Shown here piece after piece: positions 1-7,457 of a DNA stretch of 14,560 nt. The notes under the pieces were generated by a model that had not been told where the DNA came from, made no database searches, and saw only the letters and a list, made by a program, of their open reading frames with translations. Origin of the DNA: Oligoflexia bacterium (lineage in GTDB: Bacteria; Myxococcota_A; UBA796; UBA2385); NCBI GenBank assembly GCA_013152105.1, contig JAADHA010000196.1, positions 1-14,560 on the forward strand. The letters run 5' to 3'. How positions within the stretch are numbered: the stretch's first letter is position 1; the number at the start of each line of letters is the position of its first letter. The position numbers and the translations under genes are program-made.

Positions 1-7
1 CGGCGCG

Positions 8-1450
8 GTGCAGGGTGGAACTGGGCGGTCGCCTGGGCGGTCGTCTGGGCGGGGACGACGCTTGTCCATCGAAGAGCGCCTGCGCCAGTCAATGGCTCGT
101 GAGGACAAAGCCAGATCCACGGTCCAGGGCAGCTCGCCTGGGAGACCGTCACATTCCGCTTCGGAAGCTGGGACCGACCCTTCGGATTCCCGTCGCAACG
201 CATCGTCCCGTTCCGGTCAAGCTCGGGCTGCGTCTCGTGTGAGTCCTCCTGTTTTGCCTCCCGCGGTGCCTTCGGCAGGTCGCTCAGGCCGGTCAGACCA
301 GTCCCGGCTGGCTCCGCCACCTCCGCCGTCATCCTCTGGAGTGTCCATGTCCAGCAATCGATCAGGCGGCTCGGGCCGTCACCCCGCGCGGCCACCAGTC
401 GGGGGCGGTGCCAGTCGCGCCAAGCCCTTCAAGCCGGCCGGCGGCAGCAGGGGTCCGCTCAAGACCGTCGGCCAGCGCAGCCCGGATGAGACGGGGATGC
501 TGGAGATGGTGCCGCTCTCGGCGGACTCCGACCGGTCCGAAGCTGGTGCGGATCCCAGCGCAACTGCCTTTTTTGCGATCCCGGCGCCCAAGGCGGATCG
601 CAGCCGACCGGCCGGCGGAGGCTCGCCTTCTGGACCTCCGCCTGGCGGCGGCATGGGTGCAGCCCCGTCGGGACCGCCTCCGGCTCCTGGTGGGGGCTTC
701 GGTGGGCCGCCACCACCTCCGGGCGGGGGCTTCGCGCCTCCGCCACCAGGCGGTGCGATGGCGCGCCCAGGCAACCTTGCGCCTCCGACCCCGCCGCAGG
801 CCATCCAAGGACCGGTGGTTGGCTATGGTGGCGCGCAGTCGGGCGGTGGGACGCCATTTGTCGTGTCTGGACCGACGCCGGGTTCGGCGCCGCCCGCCGA
901 CGCCGACTCTCGGGTCCAGTCGACTCGGCTCTACGCGATCCTCTTTGCGTGCTTCGTGCTGGTCAGTGTGGCGATTGTGGTCGCGGTCTGGCTGCGTCCG
1001 GGCGGCGGCTCCGGCGATGGCGACGCGGTCGCTGACAATGGCAGCACCGCCCCCAACACGGCGGTTGTGGATGGGATCAGGAAAAAGGCCGAGCCCAAGG
1101 ACACCGGCGTGGTCGAGGCCGCTCCCGCACCAAAACCAACCCGTCACCGCACCAGCTCCAAGGTCAAGACGACGGCCGCTCCGGCTCCCTCGCCGCCCAG
1201 CAATCCTGGGGCGATCACCGTGAAGTTGGGCGATCCCAATGGCTTCAGCTCGATGACGGTGCTGTGTCCCAGCGGCTTTCGCGCCAAGGGAACCTTCAGC
1301 GGGGGCTCCGCCACGGTCGGCGGTGTTCCGGCGGGTCAGTCCTGCTCCTTGATCTTCAACGGTGGCATCTCGCCCGGTCGCTTCAGCGGCGCCAAAGCTG
1401 GCAGGACCTTTACCTGCTCCATGATCGGGTCGGGCATGGTGTGCAAGTAG
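8..1450 (+). CDS. Pro/Gly-rich single-pass membrane protein, function unknown (5' end uncertain)
   Basis: I do not recognise this protein. As read from GTG at 8 it has 480 residues. Residues 1-130 are basic and Ser/Gly/Pro-rich. Residues about 200-250 are a low-complexity Pro/Gly segment with blocks such as GGPPPPPGGG. One clear membrane helix spans about 308-329 (LYAILFACFVLVSVAIVVAV) and is followed by an Ala/Pro/Lys-rich linker. The C-terminal 80 residues look like a small beta-rich domain with four cysteines (C420, C447, C470, C479), which could form disulfides outside the cytoplasm. The likely topology is a disordered cytoplasmic N-terminus and a periplasmic C-terminus. The frame is open to the left edge, so the gene may start outside the window; another candidate is TTG near residue 19, just before SIEERLRQSM, preceded by GGGGA. 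Myxobacterial kinases and regulators often have this architecture, but no kinase motif is visible here. Confidence 0.7.
   Translation: MQGGTGRSPGRSSGRGRRLSIEERLRQSMAREDKARSTVQGSSPGRPSHSASEAGTDPSDSRRNASSRSGQARAASRVSPPVLPPAVPSAGRSGRSDQSRLAPPPPPSSSGVSMSSNRSGGSGRHPARPPVGGGASRAKPFKPAGGSRGPLKTVGQRSPDETGMLEMVPLSADSDRSEAGADPSATAFFAIPAPKADRSRPAGGGSPSGPPPGGGMGAAPSGPPPAPGGGFGGPPPPPGGGFAPPPPGGAMARPGNLAPPTPPQAIQGPVVGYGGAQSGGGTPFVVSGPTPGSAPPADADSRVQSTRLYAILFACFVLVSVAIVVAVWLRPGGGSGDGDAVADNGSTAPNTAVVDGIRKKAEPKDTGVVEAAPAPKPTRHRTSSKVKTTAAPAPSPPSNPGAITVKLGDPNGFSSMTVLCPSGFRAKGTFSGGSATVGGVPAGQSCSLIFNGGISPGRFSGAKAGRTFTCSMIGSGMVCK
21..56 (+). repeat. Three tandem copies of a 12-bp unit
   Basis: The units start at 21, 33 and 45. 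The first two are CTGGGCGGTCGC and CTGGGCGGTCGT, and the third diverges after CTGGGCGG. The period is a multiple of three, so the repeat stays in frame and encodes a Gly-Arg-Ser type stretch near the N-terminus of the Pro/Gly-rich protein. Confidence 0.6.
608..754 (+). repeat. Low-complexity Pro/Gly coding segment
   Basis: This stretch encodes about residues 201-249 of the first gene, almost entirely Gly, Pro and Ala in blocks such as PPPGGGMG, GGPPPPPGGG and APPPPGG. It is probably disordered and could bind SH3-like or profilin-like partners or act as a spacer. The degenerate GGN/CCN codons also keep several antisense frames open, which explains the long spurious ORFs here. Confidence 0.6.
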
Positions 1451-1604
1451 GCCGGCCGGGGCGGGCACTTCGCCTGGCGTCCGCCTACGCTTGCGCCGAG
1501 TCTGTGCGCTTGGCGCTGGGATCGAAGGGCGCCGACAGCTAAGCTGCGGGAACTTCGCTCGCACTGTCACGGTGCTCGCCTCAGCTCGAACCGCGGATTC
1601 TCGG

Positions 1605-3578
1605 ATGTTGCTACGCCTGCTGCTCGTCATGGCCACGCTCTTTGCGGGACTGCTGACATCCACACCCACGCTTGCCGCGACCGGTCCAGCGCTGGCCGGT
1701 CCCTCGGCCAGCGTCGTGCGCGCCTTCAAGAAAGAAAAGAAGGACAGCCAGACCAGCGAAGAAAAAGACGCCGAACAGGCGGCCGCCGAAGCCGAAGCCG
1801 AACGCAAGCGCAAGGAAATCCTGGCGCGGATCATCGTGTTGAAATGGGAGGGCACGAAGAGCGCTGGCTACGACGATGAGACCGTGCGCCGCAATGTGCG
1901 CAGCCGCATCGGGCGTCCCGAAGCCATGTTCTTCCCCGAAGTCGACCTGTACCAGAACGGCCGCAAGGTCAGGGACCGCACGGTCATCCCGGCCATGCAG
2001 CCGGCGATCGTTCCCGACACGAACATTGCTCGGGTGCAGGCTGCTATTGACAGCGTGGCGGCCATCCCCTGGAACGGCTTGCAGCCCTTCGAGTGGCGCC
2101 AAAAGGCGGACGAACTCCGCGCGATCGCGGAAGATATCTGGTTCGTTGACCGGGTCGATCTGCGCGAACCGCTCTTCCTGCTCTCGGCCCAGATCGGTCG
2201 CGCCGCCGAGAACGCCACCAATCAGTCGCCCCCGTACTACGAATCGGTCGGCCCCTACTCGGTCAACTACTACTTCTATCTGGCCGCCACCCTGGCCTAT
2301 CAGGAACCGTCCCTGATGAGCAAGCTCACGGACCAGGAACTGGCCGCCAGCGTCCAGATCATCCTGGACCAGATCAACCAGGGCAGCTTCCCGACCATCA
2401 CGGTGGACTTCCAGCAGGATGGCATTTTCGACGCTGAGTGGTTCAACAGCACCTACGAGACGCGGCTCAACGGCATCGTGGTAGAGCCCGACGCGCGCGG
2501 TCAGATCGATGTCTTCTTGGGACGTTCCGATATTTACCTCAAGCGAAAGGACACCGGGCATGGCCTGTCCGAGCGCTTGGAGGTCACCAAGCTCAACGAC
2601 AAGATCTACTTCATTCGTGATGTGGCCCGAAAGAAGATGGGCAAGGACTTCATCGACCAGCTCTTCCTGCACAAGAACGAGTGCAACCCGGAAGTCGATG
2701 GAGAGATCCTCAACTTCCTGGCGATCTACGCCAAGCTTCACGGCAAGGCCGAGGTCTACATTGCCGTCCCCGAGAACGGGAACCCCAACAAGACCTGGAT
2801 CTGGCGCTACGTGCGCGAGAGCGCCCAGCTCAAGCTGGTGGGCGGTGGGCCCGACGCCTTCCCGGTGCGCTTCGCCATGGTGTTCAGCAGCGGCCTGCTC
2901 TACAACAACGCGGCGCTGGCCATCAACAGCGACCTCGGCTCGGGTGGAGGACCCTCGCCCAGCAGCATCGCCAACGACAAGCGGATCGACCCCAGCCTTA
3001 CGCCGGCCACGGTGCCCTTCAACTTCGAGCTGCGCGGTCACTACAACCGGCTGATGGTCAACGTGGGCGCTGAAGCCGGCTATGAAGCGGGCTCTGGAGG
3101 CGGGTGGCTGGAGTACTACCAGACACCGGGCGCGGAAGTGGACACCTTGACCATCGACCCCAAGGCCAGTGACTGTCAGGAAGTGACGGGCAAGGACGGC
3201 AACGGGGACCCAACCTCCGAGCTGGATTGCGGCAGTGGACTGGTCAGCGTTTTGAACAACAAGAGCTTCAATCGCTACCTGTACATGGGCGTCGGCGTGG
3301 TTTTCTTGCGCGACGCGGGCATCGGCTTCGGACCACGCCTGGCCGCTCGGGTCGGGTGGAGCAACCTGCCGCACGCGATCCAGACGACCGGCCACTTTGG
3401 GTGGGCGATCCAACCGGGCTTCCTGCCGTCTGGGCAGCGAGTGCGGCCGTTGATCGACGCGGACGCCCGCGCTGGGATCGCCATTCCGGTCAAGAAGAGC
3501 CTGGTCAGGGACGCGACGGGCAAGGGATCGGTCCTGCCAGTGTTCGGCATCACCCTGGGTATCGGCCTGACCTTCTGA
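1605..3578 (+). CDS. Exported protein with probable C-terminal outer-membrane beta-barrel, function unknown
   Basis: The frame is open from 1491, but the chosen start is ATG at 1605 because it begins a signal peptide (MLLRLLLVMATLFAGLLTST, with likely cleavage after the PTLAA that follows). This gives 657 residues; no strong ribosome-binding site precedes it. After the signal comes a charged Lys/Glu/Ala-rich, coiled-coil-like stretch (about 40-75), then a large alpha/beta region (about 75-410). The last 240 residues alternate polar and hydrophobic positions with many Gly and aromatic residues, and the chain ends GIGLTF. A terminal Phe after alternating strands is the classical BAM-recognition signature of outer-membrane barrels. 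Cysteines 524 and 542 may form a disulfide in a loop. I recognise no named family. It lies between two other membrane-associated or exported proteins on the same strand, which suggests a shared envelope role. Confidence 0.85.
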   Translation: MLLRLLLVMATLFAGLLTSTPTLAATGPALAGPSASVVRAFKKEKKDSQTSEEKDAEQAAAEAEAERKRKEILARIIVLKWEGTKSAGYDDETVRRNVRSRIGRPEAMFFPEVDLYQNGRKVRDRTVIPAMQPAIVPDTNIARVQAAIDSVAAIPWNGLQPFEWRQKADELRAIAEDIWFVDRVDLREPLFLLSAQIGRAAENATNQSPPYYESVGPYSVNYYFYLAATLAYQEPSLMSKLTDQELAASVQIILDQINQGSFPTITVDFQQDGIFDAEWFNSTYETRLNGIVVEPDARGQIDVFLGRSDIYLKRKDTGHGLSERLEVTKLNDKIYFIRDVARKKMGKDFIDQLFLHKNECNPEVDGEILNFLAIYAKLHGKAEVYIAVPENGNPNKTWIWRYVRESAQLKLVGGGPDAFPVRFAMVFSSGLLYNNAALAINSDLGSGGGPSPSSIANDKRIDPSLTPATVPFNFELRGHYNRLMVNVGAEAGYEAGSGGGWLEYYQTPGAEVDTLTIDPKASDCQEVTGKDGNGDPTSELDCGSGLVSVLNNKSFNRYLYMGVGVVFLRDAGIGFGPRLAARVGWSNLPHAIQTTGHFGWAIQPGFLPSGQRVRPLIDADARAGIAIPVKKSLVRDATGKGSVLPVFGITLGIGLTF

Positions 3579-3587
3579 CCGCGCGCC

Positions 3588-3615
3588 GTCTGATGTTTGC
3601 GGTGGCGACTCAGAC
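3588..3615 (+). terminator. Weak inverted repeat between two + strand genes
   Basis: GTCTGA at 3588-3593 pairs with TCAGAC at 3610-3615 around a 16-base loop, ten bases after the stop of the 657-residue gene. There is no T-run after it, so it is at best a weak terminator or processing structure and may be chance. Confidence 0.2.
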
Positions 3616-3657
3616 CTGGGGTAGGTAGGCTTTACCTTCTGACCTCATGGGGATGCC

Positions 3658-4551
3658 GTGCTGCTCGCCTTGTTCCTGACCGTTCTGCCCGCCCACGCGA
3701 CTGAGCTGGTCGCTCGGTGGGACCAGCCCGTGCGCTACCACGCCGAAGCCTTGATCCATACGCCCAATGGCCAACGCTACATCGGCTGGGTCAACTACGA
3801 TGTCACCGCCGCCGAGCAGGAGATCTCGGTAGACCTTGACTGTGATGGAAAATCGGGCTCGCGTGGCTTTGACGTGATCTGCACGATCGACAAGGTCGCG
3901 CTGGGTGGGGCCGTGTTCGTGGGCAAGCAACGTCAGCTTGACGCGATCTTCGTAGAGTACCAGGGGTACTTGCAGGGCCAGACCGTGCAGCTCACGGTGG
4001 CACGCGATGGGCGGGTAACCGGGGTGGATCTCGAGGGTGTGGACAAGCGGGACGACCGGATGGCTCAGATCCACGAGTCACTTCGGCAGCTCTTGCGCCG
4101 CGTCTTCGCGCCGCTGGACCTGGGCCTGCCGAAGAAGGAAGTCCAACCCTCGGGGACGTGGAAGCAGAAGGGCACGCCGCTGTTTTTCCAGCTCCTGACC
4201 TCGTATGGCACGGCGGGTGGGTCGGTGGTGAAGCACACTCTCTTGGAAGTCGACGGCGACAGCGCGCTCATCAGCACCCAGGGCCGCGGCAATCTCGCGA
4301 CGGGGCAGGACTGGGAGACCTCCGCAGCGTCGCGCGATATCGTGCGCATGGTCGGGGCCGGCAGCGGGCGCTTTGACATCGCCGCTGGACTGGTCTCGTG
4401 GCGGCAGGTGTCCGTAAGCGGTGAGCTGACGGGGTCGTCGCCCAACGCGGGTGTGCCGATCGTCTACACCTTGGCGGCATGGGCCGGGCGAATCGGGGCC
4501 GATGGCAAGGTCGATACTGGCGCGGCGCCGCCGCAGCCGACGCAGCAGTAG
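3658..4551 (+). CDS. Exported protein of unknown function (297 aa)
   Basis: The start is GTG at 3658, the first start codon after the in-frame TGA at 3640; a GGGGA lies just upstream. The N-terminus is a short signal peptide (MLLALFLTVLPAHA, then TEL) with an Ala-X-Ala cleavage site but no basic n-region. The mature part is rich in beta-strands: residues about 18-125 include two cysteines (C62, C75) that could pair, a charged helical stretch follows at 128-150, and a second beta-rich half spans 165-285 and ends in a Pro/Gln tail. The overall look, a secreted beta protein with two similar-sized halves, resembles several myxobacterial lipoprotein-like families, but I cannot name one. It lies 79 bases after the barrel protein on the same strand and may be co-transcribed with it. 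Confidence 0.8.
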   Translation: MLLALFLTVLPAHATELVARWDQPVRYHAEALIHTPNGQRYIGWVNYDVTAAEQEISVDLDCDGKSGSRGFDVICTIDKVALGGAVFVGKQRQLDAIFVEYQGYLQGQTVQLTVARDGRVTGVDLEGVDKRDDRMAQIHESLRQLLRRVFAPLDLGLPKKEVQPSGTWKQKGTPLFFQLLTSYGTAGGSVVKHTLLEVDGDSALISTQGRGNLATGQDWETSAASRDIVRMVGAGSGRFDIAAGLVSWRQVSVSGELTGSSPNAGVPIVYTLAAWAGRIGADGKVDTGAAPPQPTQQ

Positions 4552-4558
4552 CGGCGGC
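4527..4558. terminator. Possible bidirectional hairpin at the convergent gene junction
   Basis: GCCGCCGC at 4527-4534 and GCGGCGGC at 4551-4558 form a perfect 8-bp stem with a 16-base loop. It overlaps the stop codon of the + strand gene and lies 10 bases beyond the stop of the - strand ATPase gene. Only 17 bases separate the two convergent genes, so a shared terminator is expected here. There is no T-run, and GC-rich repeats arise easily by chance at this composition. Confidence 0.3.
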
Positions 4559-4568
4559 ACTGGGTGGA

Positions 4569-6659
4569 CTACAGGTCGGCCACGTAGTCGAAGAACTCGC
4601 CGAAGTGTACGCGACTGACTTGCTTGCCCATCTTGACCATCTCTCGGGCGACCGACTCGACGACGTGTTTCATCCCGACTGACTCATTCGCCGCGCTGGC
4701 CAGGATGCACGCGTTGATCGCGGCGCTGACGATGTTGCCGCCGGCCAGGATGAACTGGCGCGCGATGGTGTCGAGGTCCAGATCGTCGTCCCGGGGTGCG
4801 TGTTCGGGGATGGCGCGGCCCCACAGCTCGCGTCGAGCCTCGAAGTTGGGCATCGGAAATTCAATGACCGCGCCAAAGCGCCGCAGGAATGCCTCGTCGA
4901 TGTTCTCTTGAAGGTTGGTCGTGAGGATGGCGCAACCCTCGAAAACCTCGAGACGTTGGAGCAGGAAGGCGACCTCTTGGTTGGCGAAGCGGTCCTGCGC
5001 TTGCTTGACCTCTCCGCGACTTCCAAAGAGCGCGTCGGCCTCGTCGAACAGGATGACGGCCGTGCCCCCCTCGGCGGCATCGAAGATCTCGCGGAGGTTC
5101 TTCTCGGTCTCGCCGACCCAGCGGCTGATGACGCTGGATGTGTCCACTCGGAACATGTCCAGGCCCAGGGCTCCGGCGATGCACTCGGCCGCCATGGTCT
5201 TCCCCGTTCCGGGTCCACCCGAGAACAGGGCCTTGATGCCAAAGCCGCGTGGCCGCACCTTGATGGCACCCCAGCGGTGAAAGACCGTCTCTTGCTGGGC
5301 CAGGTAGGAGCGCAGCATCTCGAGCTGGCCCATGATCTTGTCGGGAAGGATCAGATCGTCGAAGCTGTACTTGGGGATGACATGCTGGGCCAGTCCACGA
5401 AACTCGGGCCGGCTGCACTCGCGAGCGGCGTCCCACACGGCCTCTACTGTGGGTTCCTTGCCACCGCACTCGGCTTCAGCGCGTTCCAGCACCCGGGGAA
5501 TCGTTGTGCCGCCCACGCTGTAGAAGCGCTCGCTGATCTCGCTGGACTGGGCGGGGTCCCAGCCCCGCTGGGTGAAGGCGTCTCGCCAGGCATCCACGCG
5601 CTCGTCCAGGGTGGTGCGCGTGACCTGCACGGTCAGACTGGCCCGCTCTGAGCCCAACAGGCTGCCGATGGAGCGTCGATCCGTGCCGCCGACCAGGACG
5701 GGGTAGGGCAGGGTCGCCAAGGCGCTACCCAGCCGAGTAAGGGCGTTCCGTGCCTGCGGATCTTCCTGGCTCTGGAGCACGTTGATCACATAGGGCAGGG
5801 CGCGGCTCAGGCGCAGCTCGCGTAGCAGATCCCACGGCTGTTCGATGAACTGCTGGGCACGCTCCAGATCGATTCGCACCAGCGGTCGATTGCAGCTTCT
5901 CGCGATGGCCATGGCGACGCCCTCGCGGCTACCGATGGTGCTGCCGATGATGGCGATGGTGACGGAGCGGCTCAGGGCGTGGCTGATCTCCTGGATGCGC
6001 TGGCGGGTCGACCCCGGGATGAAGGGCTCGCGGTCCGTCTGCATGGGATCGAAGCCAACGTCCTGGGGAAGCTCCTCTTCTTCCAGCAGCCAACGCAGCA
6101 GGCGGCCGCTGGGGTGGACGCGGCGGCTGGAGAGGGTCTCGGCCCCGTCGCTTGGGAACAGCAGCACCAGGCGATTCTTCACCAGCGGCGCGCTGCCCAT
6201 CAGGCGAGCTTGCAGGGCCAAGCGTTCGGTGCGGTGCGTGCGAAGGACGCGCGTGGCCAGATCGACGGTCAGGTAGGCCTGGTTCAGGTTGTCGTTGAGG
6301 TAGCCAAAGATTCGCGCGTAGCCGTTGCTGATCTCGGGAGCCAGCGACAGCAGGAGCAGGTCCATATCGTCGCCGTCGAAGTTGAAGGCCCGTCTCAGGC
6401 GCGCCACCCTGCCCGTGGGATCGTCACGCAGCGCGGCGCTGGCGGCGACAGCGTCTGCCAGTGCGTCGGGTTGGTCGGGCCAGTCGATCTCACCGTGGGC
6501 CCGGAGCAGGGCGTCGACCTCGTCGTCGGTGATGACGCTGCCCCAGAACTGACCCTTGGCGCGCATCGCGGGTCGCGCGCGCTGGCGGCGAACCGCCCGT
6601 AGCAGCAAGAGGTCCGTGCGGCGGAGACGGCGGGCGAGTTCTTCGAAGACGGTACGCAT
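4569..6659 (-). CDS. eCIS AAA+ ATPase (Afp15/Pvc15 type)
   Basis: This is a 696-residue cytoplasmic ATPase of the kind encoded in almost every eCIS locus. In Afp/PVC systems the role is thought to be assembly or disassembly of the particle or handling of cargo. Residues 1-200 are the family's helical N-terminal region. Residues about 230-400 form a first AAA-like module with a decayed P-loop (GSTIGSREG, 239-247), probably non-catalytic. The second module is intact: Walker A GGPGTGKT at 481-488, Walker B VILFDEAD at 535-542, sensor-1 TTN at 580-582 and an arginine pair at 593-594 in FLRRFGA. Length and two-module layout match the family. The start at 6659 has only a weak CAGAG upstream; Met32 (MRAKGQFWGSV) is the alternative. 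It is the last gene of the - strand block, 92 bases after the DUF4157 gene. Confidence 0.93.
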   Translation of the reverse strand: MRTVFEELARRLRRTDLLLLRAVRRQRARPAMRAKGQFWGSVITDDEVDALLRAHGEIDWPDQPDALADAVAASAALRDDPTGRVARLRRAFNFDGDDMDLLLLSLAPEISNGYARIFGYLNDNLNQAYLTVDLATRVLRTHRTERLALQARLMGSAPLVKNRLVLLFPSDGAETLSSRRVHPSGRLLRWLLEEEELPQDVGFDPMQTDREPFIPGSTRQRIQEISHALSRSVTIAIIGSTIGSREGVAMAIARSCNRPLVRIDLERAQQFIEQPWDLLRELRLSRALPYVINVLQSQEDPQARNALTRLGSALATLPYPVLVGGTDRRSIGSLLGSERASLTVQVTRTTLDERVDAWRDAFTQRGWDPAQSSEISERFYSVGGTTIPRVLERAEAECGGKEPTVEAVWDAARECSRPEFRGLAQHVIPKYSFDDLILPDKIMGQLEMLRSYLAQQETVFHRWGAIKVRPRGFGIKALFSGGPGTGKTMAAECIAGALGLDMFRVDTSSVISRWVGETEKNLREIFDAAEGGTAVILFDEADALFGSRGEVKQAQDRFANQEVAFLLQRLEVFEGCAILTTNLQENIDEAFLRRFGAVIEFPMPNFEARRELWGRAIPEHAPRDDDLDLDTIARQFILAGGNIVSAAINACILASAANESVGMKHVVESVAREMVKMGKQVSRVHFGEFFDYVADL

Positions 6660-6671
6660 GCCGGGACTCTG

Positions 6672-6692
6672 CCACAGCGGTGGTCACTGTGG
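6672..6692. repeat. Inverted repeat just upstream of the ATPase gene
   Basis: CCACAG at 6672-6677 and CTGTGG at 6687-6692 are perfect inverted copies separated by 9 bases, lying 12 bases upstream of the ATPase start (which reads leftward from 6659). It could be an operator for a dimeric regulator, or an RNA hairpin limiting ATPase translation. With 6-bp arms, chance is not excluded. Confidence 0.3.
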
Positions 6693-6751
6693 GGCCCGGC
6701 TTGCCCCCGCCGCGAGCTGCGTGGCCGGGGAGCATGGCCCTGAGCAGGGGC

Positions 6752-7381
6752 TTAGAAGCTGCCCCGCTTGTCGGCGTGGCGTTCGGATTGCACCTGCTTC
6801 TTGTTGTCGAGGGCACCCTGGACCTGGCGGGCCAGCTCTTGCACGACATCCTGGTGGGTCTGCCCTTTGTCGCGAAGGGTGAAGTAGCCGCGCTTTGCGT
6901 CGGGACTCTCGGATTGGGTCATTGAATCGGTGCCCTGCGGCTGGGCTCCAACGCCATCGCCCCGGTGTTGACCCCTGGCAGAGTCGTACTGGCCTGGGCC
7001 CGCGCCCGGTTCATTGCCAGCTTCATAGCCGCCCTCCATCCGCTGGAAGACCATGGCTTCGACGGCGCGCGCTGCGGTCTCTTCGGCGTCGTGGAAATTC
7101 CCTTCGCCGCCACCACCGGCGCCGTCACCCTGGAGTTCATGGTAGCGCTCGTGGGCGTAGAGGGCCTGATCATCGGCGCGTCCGATGTCGAAGTCATCGC
7201 TGACCACGATGCTGCGGTCGATGGTCATTGCGCGGGCGCCCACGGCCTTGAGCGCGCGGCTGGCCAGCGCGCCGCGGAACACGCTTCCGCCGTCAGTCAT
7301 TGATTGACGCTGCAATTCGCTGCGGTCGAGGCGACCCGCCAGTCGATTGACGGTGTGGGTACCAGGCGACTTTCTGGCCAT
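6752..7381 (-). CDS. DUF4157 metallopeptidase-like protein, eCIS-associated
   Basis: The start is ATG at 7381, with GGGAG five bases upstream, giving 209 residues. Residues about 35-112 match the DUF4157 pattern: SRALKAVGARAMTIDRSIVV, then ALYAHERYHELQG with HExxH as H77-E78-R79-Y80-H81, then HDAEETAARAVEAMV, where a third zinc ligand is usually found. By family knowledge His77 and His81 bind zinc and Glu78 is catalytic. Residues 113-209 are Gly/Gln/Ser-rich and hydrophilic, with no recognisable toxin domain. DUF4157 proteins are among the most frequent eCIS companions and have been proposed as cargo or as carriers of cargo domains, so this is the best effector candidate in the window. There is no signal peptide, which fits loading into an injection particle. 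It could instead process particle components. Confidence 0.82.
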   Translation of the reverse strand: MARKSPGTHTVNRLAGRLDRSELQRQSMTDGGSVFRGALASRALKAVGARAMTIDRSIVVSDDFDIGRADDQALYAHERYHELQGDGAGGGGEGNFHDAEETAARAVEAMVFQRMEGGYEAGNEPGAGPGQYDSARGQHRGDGVGAQPQGTDSMTQSESPDAKRGYFTLRDKGQTHQDVVQELARQVQGALDNKKQVQSERHADKRGSF

Positions 7382-7457
7382 AGCGGCTCCCGCGACTGAA
7401 AGCGTTGTGAGCACGATAGCGCACTGTGAGGCGGATCGGAAGCGTCGCCTGCGCCCC

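Noticed and set aside
1451..1604. 154-base gap searched for RNA genes, terminators or a small gene
   Set aside because: Only short GC palindromes (for example GGCCGGCC) are visible. The frame of the next gene is open through part of it, but the signal peptide places the start at 1605.
362..1855. 497-codon open frame on the - strand
   Set aside because: It runs antisense to the Pro/Gly-rich gene, crosses into the next gene, and has the Arg/Ala/Gly-rich composition of a shadow frame in GC-rich DNA. No domain is visible.
1611..3413. 600-codon open frame on the - strand
   Set aside because: It is antisense to the 657-residue exported protein, whose + strand frame has a signal peptide and a barrel-like end. 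The antisense product has no plausible motifs.
4800..5651. 283-codon open frame on the + strand
   Set aside because: It lies opposite the AAA+ ATPase, whose Walker motifs prove the - strand frame.
7382..7457. Gap between argE and the DUF4157 gene searched for a terminator
   Set aside because: Only a 5-bp inverted repeat without a T-run is visible, too weak to call.
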